Part shown: one piece after another, positions 18,090 through 26,388 of the stretch
Layout of the letters: the number at the start of each line of letters is the position of its first letter
Position numbering within the stretch: the stretch's first letter is position 1
NCBI GenBank assembly: GCA_034423775.1
Contig: CP139918.1
Span: 1,612,001-1,676,000 of the forward strand
DNA from: Alphaproteobacteria bacterium US3C007
GTDB lineage: Bacteria; Pseudomonadota; Alphaproteobacteria; Rhodobacterales; Rhodobacteraceae
Direction: 5' to 3'
Length of the DNA: 64,000 nucleotides
Translations under genes and position numbers: made by a program
The notes under the pieces: model-generated
Told to the model about the DNA's origin: nothing
Databases searched by the model: none
What the model saw: only the letters and a program-made list of their open reading frames with translations

Positions 18090-18115
18090 GTGCGGCGCAA
18101 AAGCCTGCGCCGCAC
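18090..18115. other. Perfect 9-bp hairpin between the small membrane gene and the FAD/GcvT gene
   Basis: GTGCGGCGC-aaaagcct-GCGCCGCAC. No T tract follows on either strand, so it is not a canonical terminator. It could end the demethylation-cluster transcript in a rho-dependent way or act in the leader of the small membrane protein. Confidence 0.5.
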
Positions 18116-18203
18116 CGCCAGTCATACGGATATGAACTGCATGTTAACGGCTTTGCGCAGGTAACAGCCCGCATGGATAAAATGTTTATCTGTGATGTGA
18201 CAC

Positions 18204-20651
18204 TTAGGCTTTCACCCGCGTGGCGCTTGGATCATAGAGTGGCCGCAGTGAGGCTGTGGCTTTTATGCGCGTACCAGCAACGTCAATTTCATACGCCGAG
18301 GCCAAAAGATCCTCTCTGGTTTCGCCCTTGCAGGGCACATAACCCATGCCAATCGCAGCCCCGAGGGAATGGCCATAAGCGCCCGAGCTGAGATAGCCTA
18401 CAATTTCGCCATCACGCAGCACGGGTTCATTGTGATAGAGCATCGGACCCGGATCTTGCAGTTGAAATTGCAGCAGGCGGGTGTTCAGCCCCGCCTCTTT
18501 CTTGCGCAGCACCGCATCGCGGCCGATAAATTCGGGTTTATTGGTTTTAACAGCAAACCCCAAGCCGGCTTCTAAGACATGATCTTCGCAGGTGATATCA
18601 TGGCCGAAATGGCGAAAGCCTTTCTCAATACGCCCGCAATCCATCGCATGCATGCCACAAGGTTTTAGATCAAAGGCGGTGCCCGCTGCGCTCAGCGTGT
18701 CGTAAAGATGCAGCGCCATATCGCTGCTGACGTAAATTTCCCAGCCCAGCTCACCCACATAGCTGACGCGATGTGCACGCGCCAAACCTAGGCCGATTTC
18801 GATTTCTTGCATCGTGCCAAAGGGGTTGGCCTCGTTGCTAAAATCATTAGGAGATACGGCTTGCAACAGCTGGCGCGCCTGCGGGCCCATCACAGCCATC
18901 ACCGCCTCGCCTGCGGTCACATCGGTGATGACAACGGCGCGGTCGTCTAAATGGCGGCGCATCCAAGTTTCATCGGCCAAGCGTGTTACGGCGGGCGTTA
19001 TCACTATAAAGGCGGTTTCGCTGAGCCGGGTTACTGTGATATCCGCTTCAATACCACCTGCGTGATTGAGAAACTGCGTATAGACAATTTTGCCAATTGG
19101 TACCGATAAATCATTGCCGCAGATATAGTTTAAAAACGCCTCTGCATCGGGGCCTTCGACGCGCAATTTTCCAAATGATGACATATCATACATGCCCACG
19201 CCAGTTCTTAAGGCGGCTAGCTCTTGGGCGGCATTGTCAAACCAGTTCTGGCGTTTCCAGCTATAGTGATAGGCGCGCTGTTGGCTTGGCTTGGCAAACC
19301 AGTTGGGCCGCTCCCACCCGCCAGCTTCGCCAAAAACCGCGGCATCAGCATCGAGTTTTGAATGAAACGGGGAATGCCGGATATGGCGTGCAGAAGCTTT
19401 TTGCCGATAGGGAAAATGGTCGGCATAAAGCAGGCCCAGCGTTTCTTTTGAGCGCTCGAATAAATAATGTTTATTGCCCTGAAAAGGTTGCATTCGGTTA
19501 ATATCGACATCCCCCAGATCAAAGGGCTTTGAGCCGCTCTCCATCCATTGGCTCAGCGCCATACCCGCGCCACCGGCCGACTGAATGCCGATCGAATTAA
19601 ACCCGGCCGCTACCCAGACATTATCCATTTCAGGTGCAAGGCCCAAATGATAGGCATCATCGGGCGTGAAACTTTCCGGGCCGTTGAAAAACGTATGAAT
19701 GCCGGCTTCACCTAACATTGGCATGCGGTTGATCGCCATTTCCAAAATCGGTTCGAAATGATCAAAATCTTCGGGCAATTGATCAAACTCAAAACTGTCA
19801 GGAATGCCATTCATCGCCCAGGGTTTTGCCTGTGGCTCAAAGGCACCTAGCATCATTTTTCCGGCATCTTCTTTATAATACGCACATTCATCGGGCACCC
19901 GCAGCACGGGAAGTTGGCTCAACCCTTTGATGGGTTCTGAGACGATATAAAAATGTTCACAAGCGTGCAGCGGCACATTGACCCCCGCCATACGGCCCAC
20001 CTCATGGCCCCACATTCCGGCGCAATTCACGATCATATCGCAGGTGATATGGCCGCTACTGCCATCTTCCGCCCGCCAGTCAACACCGGTCACCCGTCGG
20101 CCTTGACGGGCAATCGCGCTGACTTTAACGCGTTCTTGGATCAGCGCTCCACCTTGACGGGCCCCTTTTGCCAAAGCCAAGGCAATATTTGCCGGATCGC
20201 CTTGGCCATCTTTGTCTAGAAATACGCCGGCCTTCACGTTTTCCAAGTTAAGATGGGGGTATTTTTCGCCGATTTCCGTTGGGGTGATTTCGTCAATATC
20301 GACGCCAAAGGCCCGTGCCATCGCGGCAGAGCGAAAAATTTCCTCTTTGCGTTCGTCAGTCAAGGCAACGGTGATCGATCCAACCCGTTTAAACCCCGTA
20401 GAGACGCCGGTTTCAGCCTCCAATGCCCCATAGAGCTCTTGCGTATATTTTGCCAGTTTGGTCATATTCGAGCTGGCGCGTAATTGCGCGATCAATCCGG
20501 CGGCATGCCATGTGGTGCCCGAGGTCAGCTGTTTGCGTTCAAGCAGCACCACATCTTTCCATCCCAGTTTGGCCAGGTGATAGGCCACAGAACAGCCGAT
20601 AACGCCCCCACCGATGATGACGACACGCGCGTGAGAAGGAAGGTTTGTCAT
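18204..20651 (-). CDS. FAD-dependent oxidoreductase with C-terminal GcvT domain (dimethylglycine/sarcosine dehydrogenase-like)
   Basis: 815 residues in the architecture of dimethylglycine and sarcosine dehydrogenases: N-terminal DAO/FAD domain (GGGVIGCSVAYHLAKLG, residues ~11-400) and a GcvT-type folate-binding domain (~430-815). GTTWHAAGL contains the histidine that carries covalent FAD in mammalian DMGDH. Such enzymes oxidise an N-methyl group and pass formaldehyde to tetrahydrofolate. It is the last gene of the cluster, 51 bp after the BHMT-like gene with a GC hairpin between them. Whether it uses DMG or sarcosine cannot be told from sequence alone. Confidence 0.85.
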   Translation of the reverse strand: MTNLPSHARVVIIGGGVIGCSVAYHLAKLGWKDVVLLERKQLTSGTTWHAAGLIAQLRASSNMTKLAKYTQELYGALEAETGVSTGFKRVGSITVALTDERKEEIFRSAAMARAFGVDIDEITPTEIGEKYPHLNLENVKAGVFLDKDGQGDPANIALALAKGARQGGALIQERVKVSAIARQGRRVTGVDWRAEDGSSGHITCDMIVNCAGMWGHEVGRMAGVNVPLHACEHFYIVSEPIKGLSQLPVLRVPDECAYYKEDAGKMMLGAFEPQAKPWAMNGIPDSFEFDQLPEDFDHFEPILEMAINRMPMLGEAGIHTFFNGPESFTPDDAYHLGLAPEMDNVWVAAGFNSIGIQSAGGAGMALSQWMESGSKPFDLGDVDINRMQPFQGNKHYLFERSKETLGLLYADHFPYRQKASARHIRHSPFHSKLDADAAVFGEAGGWERPNWFAKPSQQRAYHYSWKRQNWFDNAAQELAALRTGVGMYDMSSFGKLRVEGPDAEAFLNYICGNDLSVPIGKIVYTQFLNHAGGIEADITVTRLSETAFIVITPAVTRLADETWMRRHLDDRAVVITDVTAGEAVMAVMGPQARQLLQAVSPNDFSNEANPFGTMQEIEIGLGLARAHRVSYVGELGWEIYVSSDMALHLYDTLSAAGTAFDLKPCGMHAMDCGRIEKGFRHFGHDITCEDHVLEAGLGFAVKTNKPEFIGRDAVLRKKEAGLNTRLLQFQLQDPGPMLYHNEPVLRDGEIVGYLSSGAYGHSLGAAIGMGYVPCKGETREDLLASAYEIDVAGTRIKATASLRPLYDPSATRVKA

Positions 20652-20674
20652 GTGCGGATACCTCGTTTTTTTGG

Positions 20675-20690
20675 GCGCGCTCAGGCGCGC
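20675..20690. other. Intercistronic GC hairpin
   Basis: GCGCGC-TCAG-GCGCGC lies between the BHMT-like gene and the downstream FAD/GcvT gene. It may modulate relative expression or mRNA stability within the operon; only four T follow on the plus strand and none on the minus strand. Confidence 0.5.
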
Positions 20691-20702
20691 GCTTTTAGCG
20701 GG

Positions 20703-21599
20703 TTAAATAATGCGATAGCCATTTTGCGAAAGTTGCTTTGCGATTTCTGCGATATGCGCTGGGCCAACTTCGCAGCAACCACCAATGATGCTGGCGCCCT
20801 GAGCAACCCAGCCCATCGCATGGGTCGCATAGGCTTTGGGGTCTAAATCCTGCCGCTCTTGCAGCGCATCCACAGTTGGCGCTTCGGTCAGGAACCCATC
20901 CGTTATTTTAGTGAATCCATTGGCATAAGCGCCAAAAGGCAGCCCAAAATCTTTTAGAATCTCAAGGCCCTCATTTACCGCTTCGGGGCGGGCGCAATTG
21001 ATTAAAACGGCGTCAGGCTTATGACGGTCGAGCACGGGTTTTAAAGCCTCGAGCGGCTCGCCCGATCGCAGCGTTTTGCCATTGAAATCATCCACGGAAA
21101 CCGCCAGCCAGCTGGGTGTATCGGTTTTACCCGTGGCTCTTAGAAGCCCCTCAGCCTGATCGGCCGAACACATTGTTTCTAATATAAAAACATCCACATT
21201 TGGCGCCAGCGCAGCCACGATATCTGCATAAAGCGCTTCCGCCTCTGCCGCGGGCGGGCAAAGTTCAGGGCGATAAGAGGCCACCAGAGGGCCAATTGCA
21301 CCAGCAACACGGCCCGCGCCATGGGCCTGGCGCGCCGCGCAGGCGGTTTGCACCGCGCGCGCCCAAAGGGTTTCGATTTGATCGGCCAATCCCTCGCGCT
21401 CGAGCCGGTCTTTTAGAACCGGATATGTATTGGTCGTGGCCACGCTCGCCCCGGCTGAAAAATAGTCGTTATGAACCTCTCTTACCAGATTTGGTTGATC
21501 AATCAGCACCGCGGTTGACCACATAGCAGTAGGCTTTTTACCGGCGCGTTTCACCAGCTCTTGGCCAATGGATCCGTCCAATAGGGTTATGTCTTTCAT
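20703..21599 (-). CDS. Homocysteine S-methyltransferase family protein (betaine-homocysteine methyltransferase-like)
   Basis: 298-residue zinc enzyme of the Pfam S-methyl_trans family: LLDGSIGQELVKR at the N-terminus, VLINCARPEAV with one zinc cysteine and GGCCEVGPAHI with the other two. Such proteins transfer a methyl group from betaine (or S-methylmethionine) to homocysteine. Lying between two DMG-type dehydrogenases, it most probably removes the first methyl group of glycine betaine, yielding dimethylglycine for its neighbours. The ATG at 21599 overlaps the upstream gene's stop (ATGA). Confidence 0.87.
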   Translation of the reverse strand: MKDITLLDGSIGQELVKRAGKKPTAMWSTAVLIDQPNLVREVHNDYFSAGASVATTNTYPVLKDRLEREGLADQIETLWARAVQTACAARQAHGAGRVAGAIGPLVASYRPELCPPAAEAEALYADIVAALAPNVDVFILETMCSADQAEGLLRATGKTDTPSWLAVSVDDFNGKTLRSGEPLEALKPVLDRHKPDAVLINCARPEAVNEGLEILKDFGLPFGAYANGFTKITDGFLTEAPTVDALQERQDLDPKAYATHAMGWVAQGASIIGGCCEVGPAHIAEIAKQLSQNGYRII

Positions 21600-24040
21600 G
21601 CACGCAGCCTTTCGTTTTGCGGATCCCAACTTGGCTCATCCGTTTGTACGATTGCTCTACGCCGTTCACCGTAAATTTCAACCTCAACTTCGGTCCCTGC
21701 CGCGCTCAGATCGCTGCGCAACATGCCCAAGGCCAGCGAGGCATTCACCCGATAGCCCCAAGCCCCAGAGGTGGTTTCTCCAACGATCTCACCATTGTGC
21801 CATAGCGTTGACATATAAGGTGCATCGCAGGCGCCCGCATCAACGCGCAGGGTGACAAAGCGTTTTTTGCTGCCTTGTTGTTTTTCGCTTAGAAGCGCAG
21901 CTTTGCCGGTGAACGCTTCGGGTTTGTCAAATTTCACAAACCGTTCCAGCCCGCCTTCCAGCATCGAATAATCGGTGGATAAATCACCCTTCCAGGCCCG
22001 GTAGCCTTTTTCGATGCGCAGTGAGTTCAGCGCGTACATTCCGAAAGGTTTGGCGCCGGCCTCTAGAACGGCGGCATAAATTTCCGGCATTGCATCGTTT
22101 TCGGCATGGATTTCCCAGCCCAGTTCACCGGCGAACGATACGCGGATCAGAAAGGCTTTTTCACCGACCACATTTGCCCATTGATGGGTCAGCCAGCCGC
22201 GCGATAGATCCGCATCGCTGATCATGGATAAGATATCGCGCGATTTGGGGCCGGTGACGATGAGTGTATCGCGCTCGGTTGTGGTTTCGCGCAATGAAAT
22301 CTCGGCTGGCAGGCTGTTCTTGATCAATTCCCCATCATGCCATTGCGCCGTGGCGGCCGTGATCAACACAAAATTATCCACATCTAGCCGAATGCAGGAT
22401 AATTCGGTGAGGATCCGCCCACGGCGATCCGCCACATAGATCAAATTCATTCGCCCGATTTTTGGAATGGCGCCGGTGCAAAACCCGCGCAGCCAAGCAT
22501 CAGCCCCCGTGCCTTGGATCCAAAATCGTGAAAACCCGGGCAGGTCAAGCACGCCGCAATGATCGCGCACGGCTTCGCATTCTTCGCGGATACGCGCCTC
22601 CCATGGCCCCGCGCGGTTCCAGGTTTTGCTGGTTTCTTCGCTGGTATCATCGCCAGGTTTGGCAAACCAATTGGCGCGCTCCCAGCCGTTATAGGCGCCC
22701 ATGACACCGCCCAGCTCTAGAATTTTCTGGTGATTGGGAGAAAGCTTTTTATCGCGCCCGGCGGGCCATTCATGCCAGGGGAAATGCATGCCATATTCAT
22801 GGCCATAGACTTCCATGCCTTTTTGCACGCAATAATCTGGATCTGTGTAATCGGTGTAGCGCCGCGGATCGCAAGACCACATATCCCATTCGGTTTGGCC
22901 TTCGGTCAGCCATTCAGCCAGCACTTTACCCGCGCCACCGCCCTGCGCGATGCCAAAGGTAAAGACGCAGGCTTCAAACGCGTTGGGTACGCCGGGCATT
23001 GGCCCGATCAGAGGCATTCCATCTGGCGCGTAGGGGATGGGCCCGTTGATTACTTTTGACACACCGGCAGAGCCCAGCAAGGGCACCCGCGCCATCGCAT
23101 CTTCAACGTACCATTCCAAGCGTTCTAAATCATCCGGATACAGCTGAAAGCTGAAATCCTCGGGCATTGGATCTTCGGGATTTACCCAATGGGCTTTGCA
23201 ATTGCGCTCATAAGGCCCCAAATTCAGCCCGTGTTTTTCCTGGCGCAGATAATAGCTGCTATCGACATCGCGCAGCAGCGGCAGCTTATGACCTGATTCA
23301 GCGCTCCAGGCTTCAAGCTCGGGGATTTCATCGGTGAGCATATATTGGTGGCTCATCACCATCATTGGCAGCGTACGTCCGCCATAAGGTTTGAACCATT
23401 CGCCAACGCGCTGGGCGTAATAGCCCGCTGCATTCACCACATATTCACAGCGAATATCGCCTTTTTCGGTTTTTACAATCCATTCGTTATTTTCGCGCGC
23501 AACCCCAGTGGCGGGGGTGAACCGTAAAATTTGTGCCCCCAGATCACGTGCGCCTTTGGCCAAGGCTTGGGTCAGCTGCGCCGGATCAATATCGCCATCA
23601 TTGGGATCGTATAGCGCGCCTTTCAGGTCATGTGTTTCGAGAAAGGGATAGCGGGCTTTGATCTCATCCAATCCCAAAATTTCCAGCTCCATCCCTTGGG
23701 ATTTGCCCATACCTTTGGCGCGCTGGAATTCTTGCATGCGCGCGTCCGAATGGGCCAGTCGGATCGAGCCGGTGACATGGTAATTCATCGGATAATCCAC
23801 AGCCTTGCCAAGCCCGCGGTAAAGTTCTGTAGAATAGCGCTGCATATTCATCACCGACCAAGAGGTGGAAAAGGTGGGCACATTGCCCGCCGCATGCCAG
23901 GTGCTGCCCGCCGTCAATTCGTTTTTTTCCAGCAGAACACAATCGCGCCAGCCGGCTTTGGCCAAATGATAAAGGCAGGACGCGCCCACGGCGCCTCCTC
24001 CGATGATAACAACGCGTGCTGTTGATGGAAATTCTGACAT
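21596..24040 (-). CDS. FAD-dependent oxidoreductase with C-terminal GcvT domain (second copy)
   Basis: 814-residue paralogue-type enzyme with the same DAO plus GcvT layout: GGGAVGASCLYHLAKAGW near residue 14, AGSTWHAAGN with the likely FAD-linked histidine, and a GcvT half ending LGMLRSDL...GERRRAIV. It differs throughout from the downstream copy, so the two are not a recent duplication and probably take different substrates (DMG versus sarcosine or similar). The ATG at 24040 follows AAGGGG. Translation is coupled to the BHMT-like gene. Confidence 0.85.
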   Translation of the reverse strand: MSEFPSTARVVIIGGGAVGASCLYHLAKAGWRDCVLLEKNELTAGSTWHAAGNVPTFSTSWSVMNMQRYSTELYRGLGKAVDYPMNYHVTGSIRLAHSDARMQEFQRAKGMGKSQGMELEILGLDEIKARYPFLETHDLKGALYDPNDGDIDPAQLTQALAKGARDLGAQILRFTPATGVARENNEWIVKTEKGDIRCEYVVNAAGYYAQRVGEWFKPYGGRTLPMMVMSHQYMLTDEIPELEAWSAESGHKLPLLRDVDSSYYLRQEKHGLNLGPYERNCKAHWVNPEDPMPEDFSFQLYPDDLERLEWYVEDAMARVPLLGSAGVSKVINGPIPYAPDGMPLIGPMPGVPNAFEACVFTFGIAQGGGAGKVLAEWLTEGQTEWDMWSCDPRRYTDYTDPDYCVQKGMEVYGHEYGMHFPWHEWPAGRDKKLSPNHQKILELGGVMGAYNGWERANWFAKPGDDTSEETSKTWNRAGPWEARIREECEAVRDHCGVLDLPGFSRFWIQGTGADAWLRGFCTGAIPKIGRMNLIYVADRRGRILTELSCIRLDVDNFVLITAATAQWHDGELIKNSLPAEISLRETTTERDTLIVTGPKSRDILSMISDADLSRGWLTHQWANVVGEKAFLIRVSFAGELGWEIHAENDAMPEIYAAVLEAGAKPFGMYALNSLRIEKGYRAWKGDLSTDYSMLEGGLERFVKFDKPEAFTGKAALLSEKQQGSKKRFVTLRVDAGACDAPYMSTLWHNGEIVGETTSGAWGYRVNASLALGMLRSDLSAAGTEVEVEIYGERRRAIVQTDEPSWDPQNERLRA

Positions 24041-24172
24041 GGTCCCCTTACTCCTTAAGGCCAAATATTAGGATCTGTGATGTGAGGCTGGTGAGTGCGC
24101 CCACCTGCTGGGCTGCTTCGCGAATGGCGCGGCTGTGTGCCTCTGCATTAAAGTTATTTGAAGCGTTTTGAG

Positions 24173-24583
24173 CTAGTCTGACCATCTGCCGCTCCACTGC
24201 TGATGCTGGGGCAATTGATCGTAAACCTTATAAAAGGCGCCCTTAGACGCGGTGAAAATCTGCGCTGTTAAAGACAGCTCATCTTGGTCTTCAAGCGCGC
24301 GAGGGCTGATGGCAATTTCAGAGTGCTGCTCATCATCGTAAAATAAATTTGAGCCACAGATGTTGTAAAACCCCCGTCGAACATGCTGCGAGGATTTATA
24401 CCATTGCAAGCGCGCATTGGAGTGAAAAACCAATCTTTCAGTGGGCATTGCCGTTGCGGCCCCGTAATGGCAGGCCAGCTTGCAAGATTGGCCGCATTGA
24501 CAGGCGATAACATCGCGCAAGGATTTGGGGCGTTCAATTTTGATTGCTCCGCGCCCGCAGGCGCCTTTGATGCACGCCCTCAT
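24173..24583 (-). CDS. GFA family protein with incomplete zinc-binding cysteines
   Basis: 136 residues resembling the glutathione-dependent formaldehyde-activating (Gfa/CENP-V) fold: an N-terminal KGACGRGAIKI strand, a central CQCGQSC...ACHYG motif, RRGFYNICGSNLFYDD and a C-terminal aromatic region. The usual CxC at the N-terminus reads CGR and the usual CxxC near the end reads YNIC, so two customary zinc ligands are absent. In this cluster, which releases C1 units, a role with formaldehyde is tempting but unproven. The ATG at 24583 starts two bases after the lysE stop. Confidence 0.75.
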   Translation of the reverse strand: MRACIKGACGRGAIKIERPKSLRDVIACQCGQSCKLACHYGAATAMPTERLVFHSNARLQWYKSSQHVRRGFYNICGSNLFYDDEQHSEIAISPRALEDQDELSLTAQIFTASKGAFYKVYDQLPQHQQWSGRWSD

Positions 24584-24585
24584 GC

Positions 24586-25206
24586 TCAAACCCCTTTTCC
24601 CATTTGGCTACTGCCCAATAGAACTCCGTAAAACACAAAGAAGAGTGCCATAATGCGGCGCAAATTTGTGCTGAAAACGGCATTTATTGCGGTTTGGCCT
24701 AGCTTTGCCCCGATCGCGCAATAGCAAAGGTAAGAGCATGTGGTCAGACAAAGCGCGGTGGGAAAAATCGTGCCCATTTGCGCCCATATCGGAATATCCG
24801 GCTGAACAAATTGGCTGAAAGCCGCCAGATATCCAGCGATTGATTTGGGATTGATCGTGGCGATCATAAAGGCTTTGACATAGATTTTCCGATGATCGGG
24901 TTTTTGCGCGGTAACGGGTTGCGCCGCGCTGATCCACCCCCGTAGGCCCAAATAGATCAAAAACCCTGCGCCCAACCATTTGAAAAGGTCAAATGCCAAA
25001 GGGGAGGCGGCGATGAGCGCGGTGATGCCAAATGCCGAAAGGGTTAGAAACAACGATGCTTGTGTCAGTATCGCCAGCACGCAAAAAAGCGCGGTGTTAA
25101 AGCCGTAATGCAGGGCCACCGTGATACAGTTCAGCGCGTTGGGCCCCGGCGTGGTGACAAACAATGCCCAAAAACTGACAAATATGATCCAGGCTTCAAA
25201 GCTCAT
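24586..25206 (-). CDS. LysE family amino-acid exporter
   Basis: 206-residue inner-membrane protein with about six hydrophobic segments and the family motifs TPGPN (residues ~19-23) and ATINPKS (~113-119). LysE/RhtB proteins export amino acids and related zwitterions. It sits in one unit with the XRE-cupin regulator (7 bp upstream) and the GFA-like gene, so it may move an N-methylated or related amino acid; the substrate is inferred from context only. Confidence 0.88.
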   Translation of the reverse strand: MSFEAWIIFVSFWALFVTTPGPNALNCITVALHYGFNTALFCVLAILTQASLFLTLSAFGITALIAASPLAFDLFKWLGAGFLIYLGLRGWISAAQPVTAQKPDHRKIYVKAFMIATINPKSIAGYLAAFSQFVQPDIPIWAQMGTIFPTALCLTTCSYLCYCAIGAKLGQTAINAVFSTNLRRIMALFFVFYGVLLGSSQMGKGV

Positions 25207-25213
25207 CAGCGCC

Positions 25214-25786
25214 TCAATAGACGGGCGGCGCGATCACCCAGATCGCAACGGCCGCTGTTGTATAGGGGTTGGCATATTGAAACGCTTCTCCGCGGATGCG
25301 AAAGCTGTCGCCGGGGTGGATGGTAAAGGCTTTGCCCGCAATCACCATATCCAGTTTTCCTGATAGCAAATACCCGACTTCTTGCGTGGGGCGGCTGATG
25401 GGGGCGCTTAACGCAGCACCAGGTTCAAACGTAGAATGGAGCATTTCAAAATCATCCGTCAAATCGGGCGATAACAGCTCTTCTACCAAGCCCGCCTCGC
25501 CCGAGCCTAGAGGCCGGCGCGCGCCATGGCGCACGACAAAACCGGCCTCATCGGCGGGGGGTTCGCTTTGTCCAAAAAACACCGAGATCGAAACATCAAG
25601 CGCCGCTGCAAGCGCGCGCAAATCGTCGATAGAGGGTTGCGAAATATCGCGTTCGACCTGGCTCAGCCAACCGACTGATTTATCAACCTGTTCTGCCAAA
25701 TGTGCCAAAGTTTGGCCGCGCGCTTTGCGCAGCGAACGCAGATCCGCCCCTAAGGATTTGAGTGATGATGCGGCTGCCGCGGCCAT
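25214..25786 (-). CDS. XRE-type helix-turn-helix regulator with cupin domain
   Basis: 190 residues: N-terminal HTH_3 (LGADLRSLRKARGQTLAHLAEQVDKSVGWLSQVERD, ~12-65) and a C-terminal cupin_2 sensor (RPTQEVGYLLSGKLDMVIAG...HPGDSFRI). Regulators of this type respond to small metabolites, often amines or amino acids. It is the first gene of the lysE/GFA cluster, 26 bp downstream of a strong palindrome (25812-25841), so autoregulation and control of the cluster are likely. Confidence 0.87.
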   Translation of the reverse strand: MAAAAASSLKSLGADLRSLRKARGQTLAHLAEQVDKSVGWLSQVERDISQPSIDDLRALAAALDVSISVFFGQSEPPADEAGFVVRHGARRPLGSGEAGLVEELLSPDLTDDFEMLHSTFEPGAALSAPISRPTQEVGYLLSGKLDMVIAGKAFTIHPGDSFRIRGEAFQYANPYTTAAVAIWVIAPPVY

Positions 25787-25811
25787 AGCTGCTCCGTGAA
25801 AAACATTACTA

Positions 25812-25858
25812 TTTTTTCATTTTCAGACGTTAATGAAAAAATCAACTCTTTTTTCATT
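25812..25858. promoter_or_regulatory. Operator: inverted repeat plus third half-site before the XRE-cupin gene
   Basis: TTTTTTCATT (25812-25821) and its exact reverse complement AATGAAAAAA (25832-25841) are separated by 10 bp, and TTTTTTCATT recurs at 25849-25858. The half-site spacing of about two helical turns and position just upstream of the HTH gene argue for binding of that regulator. Confidence 0.65.
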
Positions 25859-26388
25859 TTTTTTGCATGCTCAGATAGGGCGGGTTGAAGCCGAGGAACA
25901 AATTCCAAATAGGGTTAGTTTTACAAAAGCCGTTCTGGCCTTGGTTGGGGGCGCGCTCATGGCGGTTTGAATGCGGATGCTCAACGCCGTACGGGGCCTT
26001 TATTTCAGGCTTAATGTGCCTAAAAACTCAAAAAGATGCATGAACCTAAAAAGTATATGAAGAGGTTTTGGATATTAAAAATTATTCAAAAATGCAGTGT
26101 GGTCGGTGGGGCAAGCGTCAATGCTATTTGGATCATAAATCACATCGCATCTGTGCAGGGGGCAGCGCTATCCCTGTTCATTATGATGACTTGAGTATTT
26201 CATTTGGTCTTGTGAAGTTGCGATCAGAAAGCAACAGGTGATCTATCAATGAGGGTTTTGAAACCTGCATAGGCAGCAGCGATCTCTTTTTTGGTATATT
26301 TTGTGTTATTGATGGGCAAATCCCTCCCTAATGGCAGCGCAAAGCCTTGGGGATAGACAGGGTTCTGCGCGCGCGTTATGCCCCTGAT
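25859..26388. other. Gene-poor stretch before the RluA gene
   Basis: About 530 bp with no convincing full gene. It is locally AT-rich (26020-26100). On the minus strand at 26224-26370 there is a protein-like open frame without a good start (described separately). No tRNA, hairpin-terminator or repeat is obvious. Confidence 0.4.
26224..26370 (-). pseudogene. Possible gene remnant or very short ORF
   Basis: The minus-strand frame reads NPVYPQGFALPLGRDLPINN...KKEIAAAYAGFKTLIDRSPVAF before a TGA at 26224-26226. Its composition looks protein-like and no other gene overlaps most of it. There is no ATG; a TTG at 26318 has GGGAGG just before it but would give only ~31 residues. I do not recognise the family. 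It may be the 3' end of a decayed gene or chance. Confidence 0.2.

Noticed and set aside
17844-18125. Longer version (93 residues) of the small membrane protein
   Set aside because: The extra N-terminus has no ATG or ribosome site and covers the perfect hairpin at 18090-18115; the ATG at 18062 has AGAGGTT.
18204-24040. The GcvT domains as glycine cleavage system T proteins
   Set aside because: They are fused to FAD domains with the WHAAG motif, and no gcvH or gcvP is present.
21596-24040. The two FAD/GcvT genes as a recent tandem duplication
   Set aside because: They share architecture only; sequence differs throughout, including the FAD loop and the C-terminus.
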